DNA from: Flavobacteriales bacterium | GTDB taxonomy: Bacteria > Bacteroidota > Bacteroidia > Flavobacteriales_G > Salibacteraceae | Direction: 5' to 3' | DNA length: 46,740 bases | NCBI GenBank assembly: GCA_003499525.1 | Contig: DNTB01000025.1 | Span: forward strand, 906 to 47,645 | Shown here: in pieces, positions 24,434 to 32,790 of the stretch | Position numbering within the stretch: the stretch's first letter is position 1 | Layout of the letters: each line of letters starts with the position of its first letter | Made by a program: the position numbers and the translations under genes | The notes under the pieces: model-generated | What the model saw: the letters and a program-made list of their open reading frames with translations, nothing else | Database searches by the model: none | What the model was told of the DNA's origin: nothing

Positions 24434-25639
24434 TTGTTTTTTAACGATTACCTCATATTCATATACGTTGTCACCTTTGTTATAACTTACAATGTGGCAA
24501 AGCAATTTGTCCGGCATGTATTCTTCAAAAACCTGCTACTCTTTTCGGGCAACCTATTCATGCTCCTGACATTGGTAAAAGAGCACACCATCATCGTTTT
24601 GTCCATATTAAGCCTGCTTGTTTTTGTAGCCGGTGTAGTGCTGCAGCGCAGGTCATCCGGTTCTTTTCTGGCCTTTTGCCTGACTGTCATCATCGTCTTG
24701 TTTTCAATACGAAACTACCCGTACATTCACGATCAGCTCAGCACAGGCTTTTGGTCTTACATTAAGGCCCCCATCATGTCGGTTCAAAAACTAGGGCTTT
24801 CATACATCCTTTTCAGATTTGTACATTACCTGGTTGAATCATATCGAAAAAATATTCACCGAGCACATTTCTTCACTTTTCTGAACTACATCTTATTTTT
24901 CCCCACCATCCTCGCAGGCCCAATAGACACCTACAATAACTATAATTATTGGCTGCGAAATAACCGCAAGGGCTACGAGCGAAGTCTTTTTTTCGCCGGG
25001 ATCACCCGAATCTTTTTTGGTGCTGTTAAAACAATAGGTATTGTTCCTTTGGTTATCGGTGTGGCTACGGACTATAACACCCTTATTCCGGACTTTTCAC
25101 CAGCTTTGGCTGTTTTTCTTAGCCTTATCGCATACTCTGCATACATTTATCTGGATTTTTCAGGATACAGCGACATTGCCATAGGAACAGCCTATTTAAT
25201 CGGTATTAAAACACCTGAGAATTTTAACAATCCATATATCTCAACAAGTTTATCTGTGTTTTGGAAAAGATGGCATATCACGTTTTCCAATTTCTTAAAA
25301 GCATACGTGTTTATGCCTTCAATCAAGTTTTACAACCTCATCTTTCAACACAAATACAGACTCACCGTTACCATACTATGCTACCTCACCACTTTTGTTA
25401 TTTGTGGACTATGGCATGGAGACAGCATTAACTTCTTATACTGGGGGCTCTGGCACGGTATAGGACTTTCCATAAACAAGCTTTGGCAAGTAAAAGTGAA
25501 GCCATTGCTGCCTATTTCCAAGACCTATGCTTATATGATCGGAAGTGTCTTAATCACATTTCTATACGTAACCGTCGGTTGGGTGTTTTTTCATTATTCA
25601 CATGAGGAATTATTAACCATTTATGAATTGATTATATGA
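24434..25639 (+). CDS. MBOAT family O-acyltransferase (DltB-like)
   Basis: A 401-residue polytopic inner-membrane protein of the MBOAT family, close to DltB in length and shorter than AlgI. Conserved parts are LAGPIDTYNNY (160-170), YLDFSGYSDIAIG (239-251), PENFNNPY (261-268), FWKRWHITFS (276-285) and the catalytic-histidine motif CGLWHG (H328). Such proteins pass acyl groups across the membrane for transfer to envelope polymers. The start is TTG (MFFNDYLIF), matching the family opening; an 18-codon upstream frame (24388) would fuse to it if the T6 run at 24437-24442 lost one T. It overlaps the next gene as ATGA. Confidence 0.9.
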   Translation: MFFNDYLIFIYVVTFVITYNVAKQFVRHVFFKNLLLFSGNLFMLLTLVKEHTIIVLSILSLLVFVAGVVLQRRSSGSFLAFCLTVIIVLFSIRNYPYIHDQLSTGFWSYIKAPIMSVQKLGLSYILFRFVHYLVESYRKNIHRAHFFTFLNYILFFPTILAGPIDTYNNYNYWLRNNRKGYERSLFFAGITRIFFGAVKTIGIVPLVIGVATDYNTLIPDFSPALAVFLSLIAYSAYIYLDFSGYSDIAIGTAYLIGIKTPENFNNPYISTSLSVFWKRWHITFSNFLKAYVFMPSIKFYNLIFQHKYRLTVTILCYLTTFVICGLWHGDSINFLYWGLWHGIGLSINKLWQVKVKPLLPISKTYAYMIGSVLITFLYVTVGWVFFHYSHEELLTIYELII

Positions 25640-26757
25640 GTAAAATGCTTTCATTTTACAAAACCAGCTGGCTGGTGAATCAGGGGATTTTTATCCTGGG
25701 AGCTACTGTTTTTCTCCTTGTAGCTGGTTACTTTATCCCTCCTATTTCTCCTGGCAATTTTGAGGAACAGATTTATAATTTAAACGGCTTTCAAACCAAA
25801 CATAACGATCAGCCCGAAGTGGTTGATTTTTACAGATCCATTAAAAACAATGGCGGTATACTCGTTTTGGGCACTTCCGAAACAACCCCCCTGGAGGGCG
25901 GTAATTATTTCGATTATTTGAATGAGGATCAAGATATAGATTGTAAATTTTCTGTGTTAGGCGGAGCTGGACGAACATGTGGTATACATATTCCATCGCT
26001 GTTGCATCATCGGGATGAAGTAAAAGGATTGCGAATTCTGTATTACATTAATCCGGTTTACTGGAGAGAAGACTTAAGTCAGGTACAACCAGCTTATTGG
26101 GAGAGATACGTAAACTATGCTGTTTGTGCATCTGTCTCTCTTTCCGAAGAAGAAAAGATGCTGTACTATTCACCTGTTGAAGAATTTATTGACGAAACCA
26201 ATGGGTTGAAAAAAGTCATACTTACTCTTTCACATCATCTTCGTGAATTAAGGAGGAAGTACTTTTCAGACTTACGATATCATCTTTTTCCTAACCGATA
26301 TAAAACGCAGTTTGAGTTTGTGAAAGACTCCGGGAAAGCTTACAGCGATATGGAAGGGTATGGTGAAATTACATACCATGAAATAGACACTACCTGGAAT
26401 ATTCAAAAATCTTTCACGGCAATAGAATGGTTTAAACCGATTGATACTGCTGAAGATTACAGGTTCAGAGAGCTGACCTCTTTTATCATGCTTTGTGAAC
26501 GTTTTGGCATTGATGCTACCTTTATCGTTGGGCCTGTCAATAAGAAATTCATCCGGCAATACCAGCCAGAAGCACTAGCCGATTATGAATTGGTTTCTGA
26601 TGAAATAAAACAGATATTGAAAATTCATCAAGCAAAAATTATCGATGCTACCGATATTTCAGACGACATTGGTGCCTTCGATGATCACCAACACCATTCC
26701 AGCTATGGAGCATATCTTATATATCAAAAAATCAAAAAGCACTTAAATGAAGAATAA
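25636..26757 (+). CDS. DltD-like SGNH-type membrane protein
   Basis: A 373-residue protein with one N-terminal membrane helix (about 15-34) and an extracytoplasmic domain. LVLGTSE places a serine (S81) where DltD has its GSS catalytic motif, and the C-terminal AFDDHQHHSSYGAYL (D349, D350, H351) fits the Asp-x-x-His of the SGNH/DltD fold. In Gram-positive bacteria DltD works with DltB to attach D-alanine to teichoic acid; here the acceptor must be another envelope glycan. Sequence similarity to DltD is weak, so the call rests on motif, topology and the overlaps with MBOAT and the DltX-like gene. Confidence 0.72.
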   Translation: MSKMLSFYKTSWLVNQGIFILGATVFLLVAGYFIPPISPGNFEEQIYNLNGFQTKHNDQPEVVDFYRSIKNNGGILVLGTSETTPLEGGNYFDYLNEDQDIDCKFSVLGGAGRTCGIHIPSLLHHRDEVKGLRILYYINPVYWREDLSQVQPAYWERYVNYAVCASVSLSEEEKMLYYSPVEEFIDETNGLKKVILTLSHHLRELRRKYFSDLRYHLFPNRYKTQFEFVKDSGKAYSDMEGYGEITYHEIDTTWNIQKSFTAIEWFKPIDTAEDYRFRELTSFIMLCERFGIDATFIVGPVNKKFIRQYQPEALADYELVSDEIKQILKIHQAKIIDATDISDDIGAFDDHQHHSSYGAYLIYQKIKKHLNEE

Positions 26758-26863
26758 GACGATTCTCCATACCATAACGAAGATTTGTATTTGTATCCTA
26801 TTGGTTTATTTATTGATGTCTGTGAGTGATAATGACATTGAGTACATCTATGCCAATTTTTAG
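26747..26863 (+). CDS. DltX-like microprotein with C-terminal YIYANF
   Basis: A 38-residue protein starting 11 bases before the end of the DltD-like gene, in another frame. A short basic N-terminus (MKNKTILHTITK), one membrane helix (about 13-27, ICICILLVYLLMSVS) and a short tail ending IEYIYANF are visible. Gram-positive DltX proteins are about 50-residue single-span peptides ending FIYNEF or FIYNNF, whose C-terminal tyrosine is proposed to carry the acyl group between DltB and DltD. The same size, topology, C-terminal motif and neighbours point to the same role here. A chance frame is possible, but the exact C-terminal placement of the motif argues against it. Confidence 0.75.
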   Translation: MKNKTILHTITKICICILLVYLLMSVSDNDIEYIYANF

Positions 26864-26927
26864 TGTGTCATCTTCACACAATGAAACGGACAAAGAAGTT
26901 TATCCAACCCTTATTCTTAAGTAGTTA

Positions 26928-27557
26928 TCACTTTATAAACTCCACTTCTGAAAGGTACATCGTCACCTTACCATTTATAGGTTCATCGGTGTCTAAATCC
27001 TTGAGCTCTTCAGATTGCCGGTTAGCCATAAACTTAAGCGGTAAAGCGATATGATCCGTCTCAAAACGAATGGTCGTTTCGGTCGGAATGATATGACTCT
27101 CATAGTCGTATGAGATTTTAAAAGACCCATGTTTTCGGGTGATTACCTCATTTTTGTATATCCTGTAATTGGATTTCGCTACGGTCAGATCGGCCGTAAC
27201 CCAATCACTTTTAGGGTCTAGCGATACGATTTTTACATATGCAGAGTCCCGGGTTTCTTGAGTGACAATAATTTGAAAATCAGACTCTTGCAAGTCAGAC
27301 ATTTGATTCATCATCCCCCATTTAGGCATGAGAATAAGTCCACCTCCCTTTATTTGAGGGTCTTTTCCTGTTTCATAGCGCACAAAGATGTTTTTCTCAG
27401 GCACGCTCATTCCGGGAATGTCTACTACAACTTTCACGCTGCATTGAAAATTGGATATCCTCATGGATTCATATATCAAAGAATCCAGATGCTCATCCGT
27501 TTGACCCTGAGATTTCCAACTAACGAAAAATAGCGCGAAGAAGAAAATAAGTCTCAT
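26928..27557 (-). CDS. LolA-like outer-membrane lipoprotein-sorting family protein
   Basis: A 209-residue protein with a signal peptide (MRLIFFFALFFVSWKSQGQ), then a series of beta strands with VRYETGKDPQIKGGGLILMPKW and FKISYDYESHIIPTETTIRFET, resembling the half-barrel fold of LolA/LolB-like and MucB/RseB N-terminal domains in Bacteroidota. It is probably periplasmic. It overlaps the ABC permease gene by 4 bases, so it is the third gene of an ATPase-permease operon and probably works with it. Function inferred from fold-like pattern only. Confidence 0.55.
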   Translation of the reverse strand: MRLIFFFALFFVSWKSQGQTDEHLDSLIYESMRISNFQCSVKVVVDIPGMSVPEKNIFVRYETGKDPQIKGGGLILMPKWGMMNQMSDLQESDFQIIVTQETRDSAYVKIVSLDPKSDWVTADLTVAKSNYRIYKNEVITRKHGSFKISYDYESHIIPTETTIRFETDHIALPLKFMANRQSEELKDLDTDEPINGKVTMYLSEVEFIK

Positions 27558-28387
27558 GTGTTGATTTGCATTTTTTCAAATTTCATAATCGTTACGGCAC
27601 TAATAACTATAGTTAAAAACAGAAGTATCGTTGCAGATACCCATATTTCATTCCACGGTATCTCCAGGATGAAGAATAGCTGCCATTGTCCCATATGATG
27701 GCTAAAGAGGAAAGGTTTCCACGTTTCGAAAATGCCAAAGGCAAAGGTTTGAAGCAACGTACTGACGATAAATATACCGAGTGAAGCGAGGATGGCAGCA
27801 AGGGTGTTTTTGAGCCAGGTAGAGAGCAGCACTGTTACCGAAACAAACATCGACATCGAGAGTACTCCATATAGAAAGGCCCAAGTGAATCTTTGGATTA
27901 GTTCGTTTTCCGGAATGATTTGGACCCCTTCTAAGAGAACAATTAAATCACCCGTACCAAAAAGAAATAGAGCGGGTATAAAAGTTATGATGCCTAAGAA
28001 CAGCATAAAAAGATCAGCAAAGACAAAAGCGACAAAAAGCTTATTGATCATGTATTTCCACCGGGGTATAGGTCGGGTGAGATAAAACCGAATGACACCA
28101 CTTTCAATTTCACCTGAAATGACATTCGCAGTCACAATGGAGAGCAGCACCGGTATGTGGATCCAGAGCGTATTCAAAATGATGTGACTCAGCAGATAAC
28201 CATTGACCAGATTTCCAGAAATGACAAACTGATCGCTCAGAGGCTTAAAAATGAAATCAAGTAAGGTCTCACCCTCCAGATAAATACCCAGGTTGATGAG
28301 CAGGATAATAATGAACATCACACCAAAAGTGATGTAGGTCCTGGGCCTTCGGAGTAGCTTGACGAGTTCGATTCTGAGCAGTTTCAT
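27554..28387 (-). CDS. ABC transporter permease (ABC-2 type)
   Basis: A 277-residue integral membrane protein. It has a cytoplasmic N-terminus (LLRIELVKLLRRPRTY), six probable membrane helices, and the GEIESGVIRFYLTRPIPRWKYMINK-type loop (GEIESGVIRFYL) that is characteristic of ABC-2 permeases. It overlaps the ATPase gene by 4 bases and the LolA-like gene by 4 bases. The substrate is unknown. Confidence 0.88.
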   Translation of the reverse strand: MKLLRIELVKLLRRPRTYITFGVMFIIILLINLGIYLEGETLLDFIFKPLSDQFVISGNLVNGYLLSHIILNTLWIHIPVLLSIVTANVISGEIESGVIRFYLTRPIPRWKYMINKLFVAFVFADLFMLFLGIITFIPALFLFGTGDLIVLLEGVQIIPENELIQRFTWAFLYGVLSMSMFVSVTVLLSTWLKNTLAAILASLGIFIVSTLLQTFAFGIFETWKPFLFSHHMGQWQLFFILEIPWNEIWVSATILLFLTIVISAVTIMKFEKMQINT

Positions 28388-29268
28388 GTATTGCTGAGGT
28401 ATTCTTTTTCCAATTTATTCTCCCTTTCAACCAAATATGGACTGTGACCAATAGAGACAAAATAGTTTACAAGCTGCTCAGTCTGTTCAATGTTGAGCTC
28501 AGCCTCGATAGAGTTGTCGGCGACCTTTAAGGCATCGATATCAAAAGGGCAGTTTTTGAGTGTTGCAGGTAGTTTTTTGTTAAAAATGAAAACAACATGT
28601 TGGCCGGTGCCGATAGCATCCTGAACGACTCCTTTTCTTTTTATTTCTCCATTGTGAATGAGAACATAGTTGTCCGCCAATCGCTCCAGATCGCTCAATA
28701 AATGGGAGGTAATCAATACTGTCAAACCATTGGATACATATTCTCGAATCAAACCCATAAGATTTAACTTGATGTCCGGATCGAGACCATGAAAGGGTTC
28801 ATCCAGAATGAGAAACTCCGGTCTACTCATAAGCGCCTGAGCTATTCCTAACCTTTGTTTCATTCCTTTCGAATAAGCGCTAACTTTTTTGTTCTGAGCC
28901 TCGCTCAAACCAACTTCTTTGAGTAGTGTTTGAACTTCTGATCCACTATTAGACAAGGACGCCAGCATCTCCAGGTTTTGAAGTCCGGTGAAGTAGTTGT
29001 GAAACATGGGTATATCGATGAGATACCCGGTATGTTTTCTTAAGTCATCTATTCTGTTCAAATAGATTCCTTTCCAGGCGACCTTTCCTCTTTGGGACCG
29101 AACCAAACCTGCCAGTACTCTCATGGTGGTGCTTTTGCCTGCTCCATTAGGTCCGATGAGTGCAGTAATTTTACCGGCTTCAACGTCGAAACTCACATCT
29201 TTGAGAATACTCCTTCTTTGATAGGAAAGACTAAGGTTTTGAATAGAAAGAATTGTTTCTGATTCCAT
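28384..29268 (-). CDS. ABC transporter ATP-binding protein
   Basis: A 294-residue ATPase from the ATG at 29268 (a TTG at 29289 would add seven residues without conserved sequence). Walker A GPNGAGKST, the signature YSKGMKQRLGIAQAL (common in ABC-2 exporters in place of LSGGQ), Walker B FLILDEPFHGLDP and the H-loop TSHLLSDLE are present. The C-terminal 75 residues form the accessory domain typical of the CcmA/NatA-like group. It energises the permease encoded next to it. Confidence 0.93.
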   Translation of the reverse strand: MESETILSIQNLSLSYQRRSILKDVSFDVEAGKITALIGPNGAGKSTTMRVLAGLVRSQRGKVAWKGIYLNRIDDLRKHTGYLIDIPMFHNYFTGLQNLEMLASLSNSGSEVQTLLKEVGLSEAQNKKVSAYSKGMKQRLGIAQALMSRPEFLILDEPFHGLDPDIKLNLMGLIREYVSNGLTVLITSHLLSDLERLADNYVLIHNGEIKRKGVVQDAIGTGQHVVFIFNKKLPATLKNCPFDIDALKVADNSIEAELNIEQTEQLVNYFVSIGHSPYLVERENKLEKEYLSNT

Positions 29269-29416
29269 ATGAAGCGACAAAAGGAACAAAAAAAGCGGTC
29301 AATTGTGCGAAGGTTGGTCAGAAACCTGTTTTTTAAAAATGTTCTGCGTACTTCAGCGAAGAATTCCGGAGGTATTGCGAGTTCAAATAGCAGAGAGAAT
29401 TTAAGATATCAACAGA

Positions 29417-29446
29417 TTGCAGGAGATAAATTAAAAACTATCTTTG
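29417..29446 (+). promoter_or_regulatory. rplM-rpsI promoter
   Basis: TTG at 29417-29419, a 19-base spacer and TATCTTTG at 29439-29446 form a textbook Bacteroidota promoter. A small CCCC/GGGG hairpin (29450-29464) lies at about the start of the transcript. Confidence 0.8.
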
Positions 29447-29489
29447 CAGCCCCGTTTTTAGGGGTATTATATCTATTAAGACAATTTAC

Positions 29490-29933
29490 GTGGATACATT
29501 ATCATACAAGACCCGTTCGGTAAACAAGGAAAACGCCGGTAAAAAATGGTTGCTGGTAGACGTTGAAGGAAAGCCTCTTGGAAGGGCTGCGAGTGAAGTA
29601 GCTAAACTACTGAGAGGAAAGCATAAGGTAGAATTCACACCGCATGCTGATACTGGAGATTATGTTGTTGTGATCAACGCGGACAAGATCACCCTGAGCG
29701 GAAATAAAGAGGAATCAAAAAAATATATTCGTCATACCGGATACCCGGGAGGACAAAGAGAAAAGAGTTTCGCCGAGCTCATGGCACAGAATCCGGGAAG
29801 AATTTTTGAAAAGGCAGTAAAGGGGATGCTTCCTAAGAATAAGCTTGGCCGTGCGATTTACAGGAACCTACATGTATATGCAGGCACAGAGCACAATCAT
29901 GAAGGACAACAACCACAGAAATACGACATTTAG
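29490..29933 (+). CDS. rplM: 50S ribosomal protein L13
   Basis: A 147-residue ribosomal protein. The GTG start gives MDTLSYKT, the usual Bacteroidota N-terminus. Core motifs WLLVDVEGKPLGRAASEVAKLL, HADTGDYVVVINADKI and RHTGYPGG are present, as is the conserved GMLPKNKLGR near the C-terminus. rpsI follows after two bases. Confidence 0.97.
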   Translation: MDTLSYKTRSVNKENAGKKWLLVDVEGKPLGRAASEVAKLLRGKHKVEFTPHADTGDYVVVINADKITLSGNKEESKKYIRHTGYPGGQREKSFAELMAQNPGRIFEKAVKGMLPKNKLGRAIYRNLHVYAGTEHNHEGQQPQKYDI

Positions 29934-29935
29934 AC

Positions 29936-30322
29936 ATGGAAATGATAAACGCTTTAGGAAGAAGGAAAAAAGCAGTTGCCCGGGTATATTTAAACCCGGG
30001 TAAAGGAACAATTACGGTAAATGGAAGGCCTGTCGAGGAATTCTTCCCATTGGATACCCAAAGGTTTCAGCTCGAAAAACCTTTTAAACTTACCGATACG
30101 CATGGTAAATTCGATGTCAAACTTAACCTAACCGGTGGAGGTACTACCGGACAGGTCGAGGCCGCTCGATTAGCTATTGCCAGAGCATTGGTAAAGTTAG
30201 ATCCTGAGCACAAACCGACGCTAAAAGCAGAAAAACTGATGACACGGGATTCAAGAATGGTTGAAAGAAAGAAATTTGGTCAACCGAAAGCCCGAAAGAA
30301 ATTCCAGTTCTCGAAGCGTTAA
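29936..30322 (+). CDS. rpsI: 30S ribosomal protein S9
   Basis: A 128-residue ribosomal protein. NALGRRKKAVARVYLNPG opens the protein, GGGTTGQVEAARLAIARAL is the central motif, and the basic tail ends KKFQFSKR, the S9 C-terminus that reaches the P-site tRNA. Paired with rplM as in most bacteria. Confidence 0.97.
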   Translation: MEMINALGRRKKAVARVYLNPGKGTITVNGRPVEEFFPLDTQRFQLEKPFKLTDTHGKFDVKLNLTGGGTTGQVEAARLAIARALVKLDPEHKPTLKAEKLMTRDSRMVERKKFGQPKARKKFQFSKR

Positions 30323-30344
30323 TACGCTCTGCGTTCAGCATCTA

Positions 30345-30370
30345 AACCCAACCTTAAAGAACATTGGGTT
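30345..30370 (+). promoter_or_regulatory. Hairpin in the rpsB leader
   Basis: A perfect 7-bp inverted repeat, AACCCAA and TTGGGTT, with a 12-base loop, 45 bases before rpsB and without a T tract. It is a possible leader structure for autoregulation by S2; this is inference. Confidence 0.4.
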
Positions 30371-30415
30371 GCCGCGAGGTAAAAAGAAAGTGAACAATTT
30401 AACAATCAACATAAT

Positions 30416-31180
30416 ATGCAGGAAATAAACTATGAGACCCTTCTGAAGGGAGGCGTCCACTTTGGCCATTTGTCACGCAAATGGAACCCGAAAATGGCTC
30501 CGTATATCTTCATGAAGAAGAACGGAATCCACATAATCGACCTCAACAAAACAGAGGCAAAACTCCATGAAGCCGGGGCTGCCATGAGACAAATGGCAAA
30601 ATCTGGCCGGAAAATCATGTTTGTAGCTACAAAAAAGCAGGCCAAAAACATTGTGGCGCAACACGCCGATAGTTGCAATATGCCTTACATTACTGAGCGG
30701 TGGCTGGGTGGAATGCTGACTAACTTCAGCACGATCAGGAGATCGATTCGTAAGATGGATCAGATTGAAAAACTTCTTGCAGATCCGAACGCCAGTGGAA
30801 TTGCAAAAAGAGAGCGATTGATGATGACCCGTCAAAAAGAAAAAATCGAAAGAGATTTAGGGTCTATTAAAGATCTTACAAGACTGCCAGCGGCATTGTT
30901 CATTGTCGATGTAAATCGCGAAAACATTGCAGTAGCAGAAGCCAAAAAGCTTGGAATCCCAACTTTCGCAATGGTGGATACTAACACGGATCCTACCATA
31001 GTGGACTTCCCAATTCCATCAAATGATGATGCCTCTTCTTCGATCGATTTGATTGCAGGATATTTGGCAGGAATGATCAAGGAGGGACTGGCAGATCGGA
31101 AAGTGGTGAAAGAAGAATTGGAAGAGGAAACCAAGCAGAAACAAGAAGCCAAGAAACCAGAGGAAAAAAAAGCAGAATAA
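30416..31180 (+). CDS. rpsB: 30S ribosomal protein S2
   Basis: A 254-residue ribosomal protein. LLKGGVHFGHLSRKWNPKM, KKNGIHIIDLNKT, MFVATKKQA and TERWLGGMLTNFSTIR are all S2 landmarks. A Lys/Glu-rich tail of about 25 residues extends the C-terminus, as is common in Bacteroidota. Likely one transcript with tsf. Confidence 0.97.
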   Translation: MQEINYETLLKGGVHFGHLSRKWNPKMAPYIFMKKNGIHIIDLNKTEAKLHEAGAAMRQMAKSGRKIMFVATKKQAKNIVAQHADSCNMPYITERWLGGMLTNFSTIRRSIRKMDQIEKLLADPNASGIAKRERLMMTRQKEKIERDLGSIKDLTRLPAALFIVDVNRENIAVAEAKKLGIPTFAMVDTNTDPTIVDFPIPSNDDASSSIDLIAGYLAGMIKEGLADRKVVKEELEEETKQKQEAKKPEEKKAE

Positions 31181-31207
31181 GTTACCAACTATAAAGAAGA
31201 GAATAAA

Positions 31208-32035
31208 GTGAAAATTACAGCTGCCGAGGTAAATAACCTCAGGAAAATCACCGGTGCAGGTATGATGGACTGCAAGAAAGCTCTTGTAGAGGCCGAAGGA
31301 GATACCGAAAAAGCGATTGAAATACTTAGAAAAAAAGGACAAAAAGTTGCTGCCAAACGTGGTGATAATCAAGCCTCCGAAGGTTTGAGTATCGCTATGA
31401 CCAATGGTGAAGGAACAAACGGTGTTATTGTAAAAGTCAATTGCGAAACTGATTTTGTTGCGAAAAACTCCGATTTCTACTCCTTCGTTGAAGGTATTGC
31501 TAAAGTTGCTCTGGAAAACAATGCGCAGTCCGCAGATCATGCCAAAGGATTGATAATGAATGGATTAAGTGTAGAGGAGAGCATTACTGACCAGATTGGA
31601 AAAATTGGTGAAAAGATCGAATTATCAGCGGTTAACAGCATTGATGCAGATACTGTTGTCGCCTACAATCACCCCGGAAATCAGGTTGCTTCTCTTGTGG
31701 GGTTGAATAAAGCTGGAAACGAAGTTTCTGAGGCAGGACGCGATATTGCTATGCAGGTTGCCGCGATGAATCCGGTTGCACTAAACCGCGATGGTGTGCC
31801 TCAGGAAGTGATTGATAAGGAAATAGAAATAGGCAAAGATCTGGCCATCAAAGAAGGTAAACCTGAAGAACTGGCCGGAAAAATCGCTCAGGGAAGACTC
31901 AATAAGTTTTTTAAAGAAAACACCTTGCTAGAGCAAGAATTTATCAAGGACAATAAACAATCAGTGTCAAAATATCTCGACTCCATAAGTAAGGGACTCA
32001 GCGTTACCGAGTACATCAGGATGTCATTATCATAA
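31208..32035 (+). CDS. tsf: Elongation factor Ts
   Basis: A 275-residue guanine nucleotide exchange factor for EF-Tu. The N-terminal UBA-like module LRKITGAGMMDCKKALVEA, the KVNCETDFVAKN core and the C-terminal LLEQEFIKD are clear. The start is GTG. It is followed by a strong terminator. Confidence 0.97.
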   Translation: MKITAAEVNNLRKITGAGMMDCKKALVEAEGDTEKAIEILRKKGQKVAAKRGDNQASEGLSIAMTNGEGTNGVIVKVNCETDFVAKNSDFYSFVEGIAKVALENNAQSADHAKGLIMNGLSVEESITDQIGKIGEKIELSAVNSIDADTVVAYNHPGNQVASLVGLNKAGNEVSEAGRDIAMQVAAMNPVALNRDGVPQEVIDKEIEIGKDLAIKEGKPEELAGKIAQGRLNKFFKENTLLEQEFIKDNKQSVSKYLDSISKGLSVTEYIRMSLS

Positions 32036-32045
32036 AGAAAAAGAA

Positions 32046-32069
32046 AGAGGGGTGACCCTCTTTTTTTTT
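32046..32069 (+). terminator. Intrinsic terminator after tsf
   Basis: AGAGGG and CCCTCT with a GTGA loop, followed by nine T. The T run ends 16 bases before the pyrH ATG. Confidence 0.9.
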
Positions 32070-32085
32070 GGCTAATTTCGAGCCC

Positions 32086-32790
32086 ATGAAGTACAAAAGG
32101 GTGTTGTTAAAGCTGAGCGGAGAGTCACTACTCGGGGACAAAAAGTTTGGTATTGATCATCAAAGATTAGCCCAGTATTCCAAAGAAATTAGGCAAGCAG
32201 TAGATTCAGGAGTTGAATTAGCTGTTGTAATAGGTGGGGGTAATATTTTCCGGGGAATTCAGCAGGAGGATGGAGCCATTGATAGAGTGCAGGGAGATTA
32301 TATGGGTATGTTGGCAACTATGATCAACAGTATGGCCCTTCAGTCATCACTGGAAGCTCTGAATGTCAGCACAAGATTGCTTTCGGCCATCAAAATGGAA
32401 CAAATTGCAGAACCATTTATTAAGCGTCGGGCCACCCGTCATCTTGAAAAAGGCAGAGTAGTGATATTTGGTGCAGGCACAGGAAACCCATACTTCACAA
32501 CCGATACTGCTGCTGCCCTGAGGGCAAGTGAAATAGGAGCTGATGTACTCTTGAAAGGAACCAGAGTAGACGGTATCTATACGGCCGATCCAGAAAAAAA
32601 TCCTGACGCGGTGAAGTATGATGAGCTTTCCTTTGATGAGAGCATCGAAAAGGAACTCAAAGTGATGGACATGACCGCCTTTGCTCTTTGTAAAGAAAAC
32701 AAAATGCCTATCGTCGTTTTCGACATGGATTCGGGAGACAACCTCATTCAGGTCGTTGAAGGTAAAAAACTGGGTACTCTGGTTTGTTAG
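32086..32790 (+). CDS. pyrH: Uridylate kinase
   Basis: A 234-residue UMP kinase of the amino-acid kinase fold, forming UDP. The start at MKYKRVLLKLSGESL is set by the conserved N-terminus; a TTG at 32068 lies in the terminator T run and is rejected. Motifs include AVVIGGGNIFRG, ATMINSMALQ and GTRVDGIYTADPEKNPDA. TAATTTCG at 32073-32080 is a one-mismatch -7 element so close that the transcript could be nearly leaderless. It overlaps the convergent DUF2461 gene by 4 bases. Confidence 0.95.
   Translation: MKYKRVLLKLSGESLLGDKKFGIDHQRLAQYSKEIRQAVDSGVELAVVIGGGNIFRGIQQEDGAIDRVQGDYMGMLATMINSMALQSSLEALNVSTRLLSAIKMEQIAEPFIKRRATRHLEKGRVVIFGAGTGNPYFTTDTAAALRASEIGADVLLKGTRVDGIYTADPEKNPDAVKYDELSFDESIEKELKVMDMTAFALCKENKMPIVVFDMDSGDNLIQVVEGKKLGTLVC

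Noticed and set aside
29269..29523. 84-residue plus-strand frame before rplM
   Set aside because: It covers the rplM promoter and the rplM start in another frame; no recognisable domain.
31019..31540. 173-residue minus-strand frame over rpsB and tsf
   Set aside because: Antisense shadow of two ribosomal operon genes with low-complexity Phe-rich translation.
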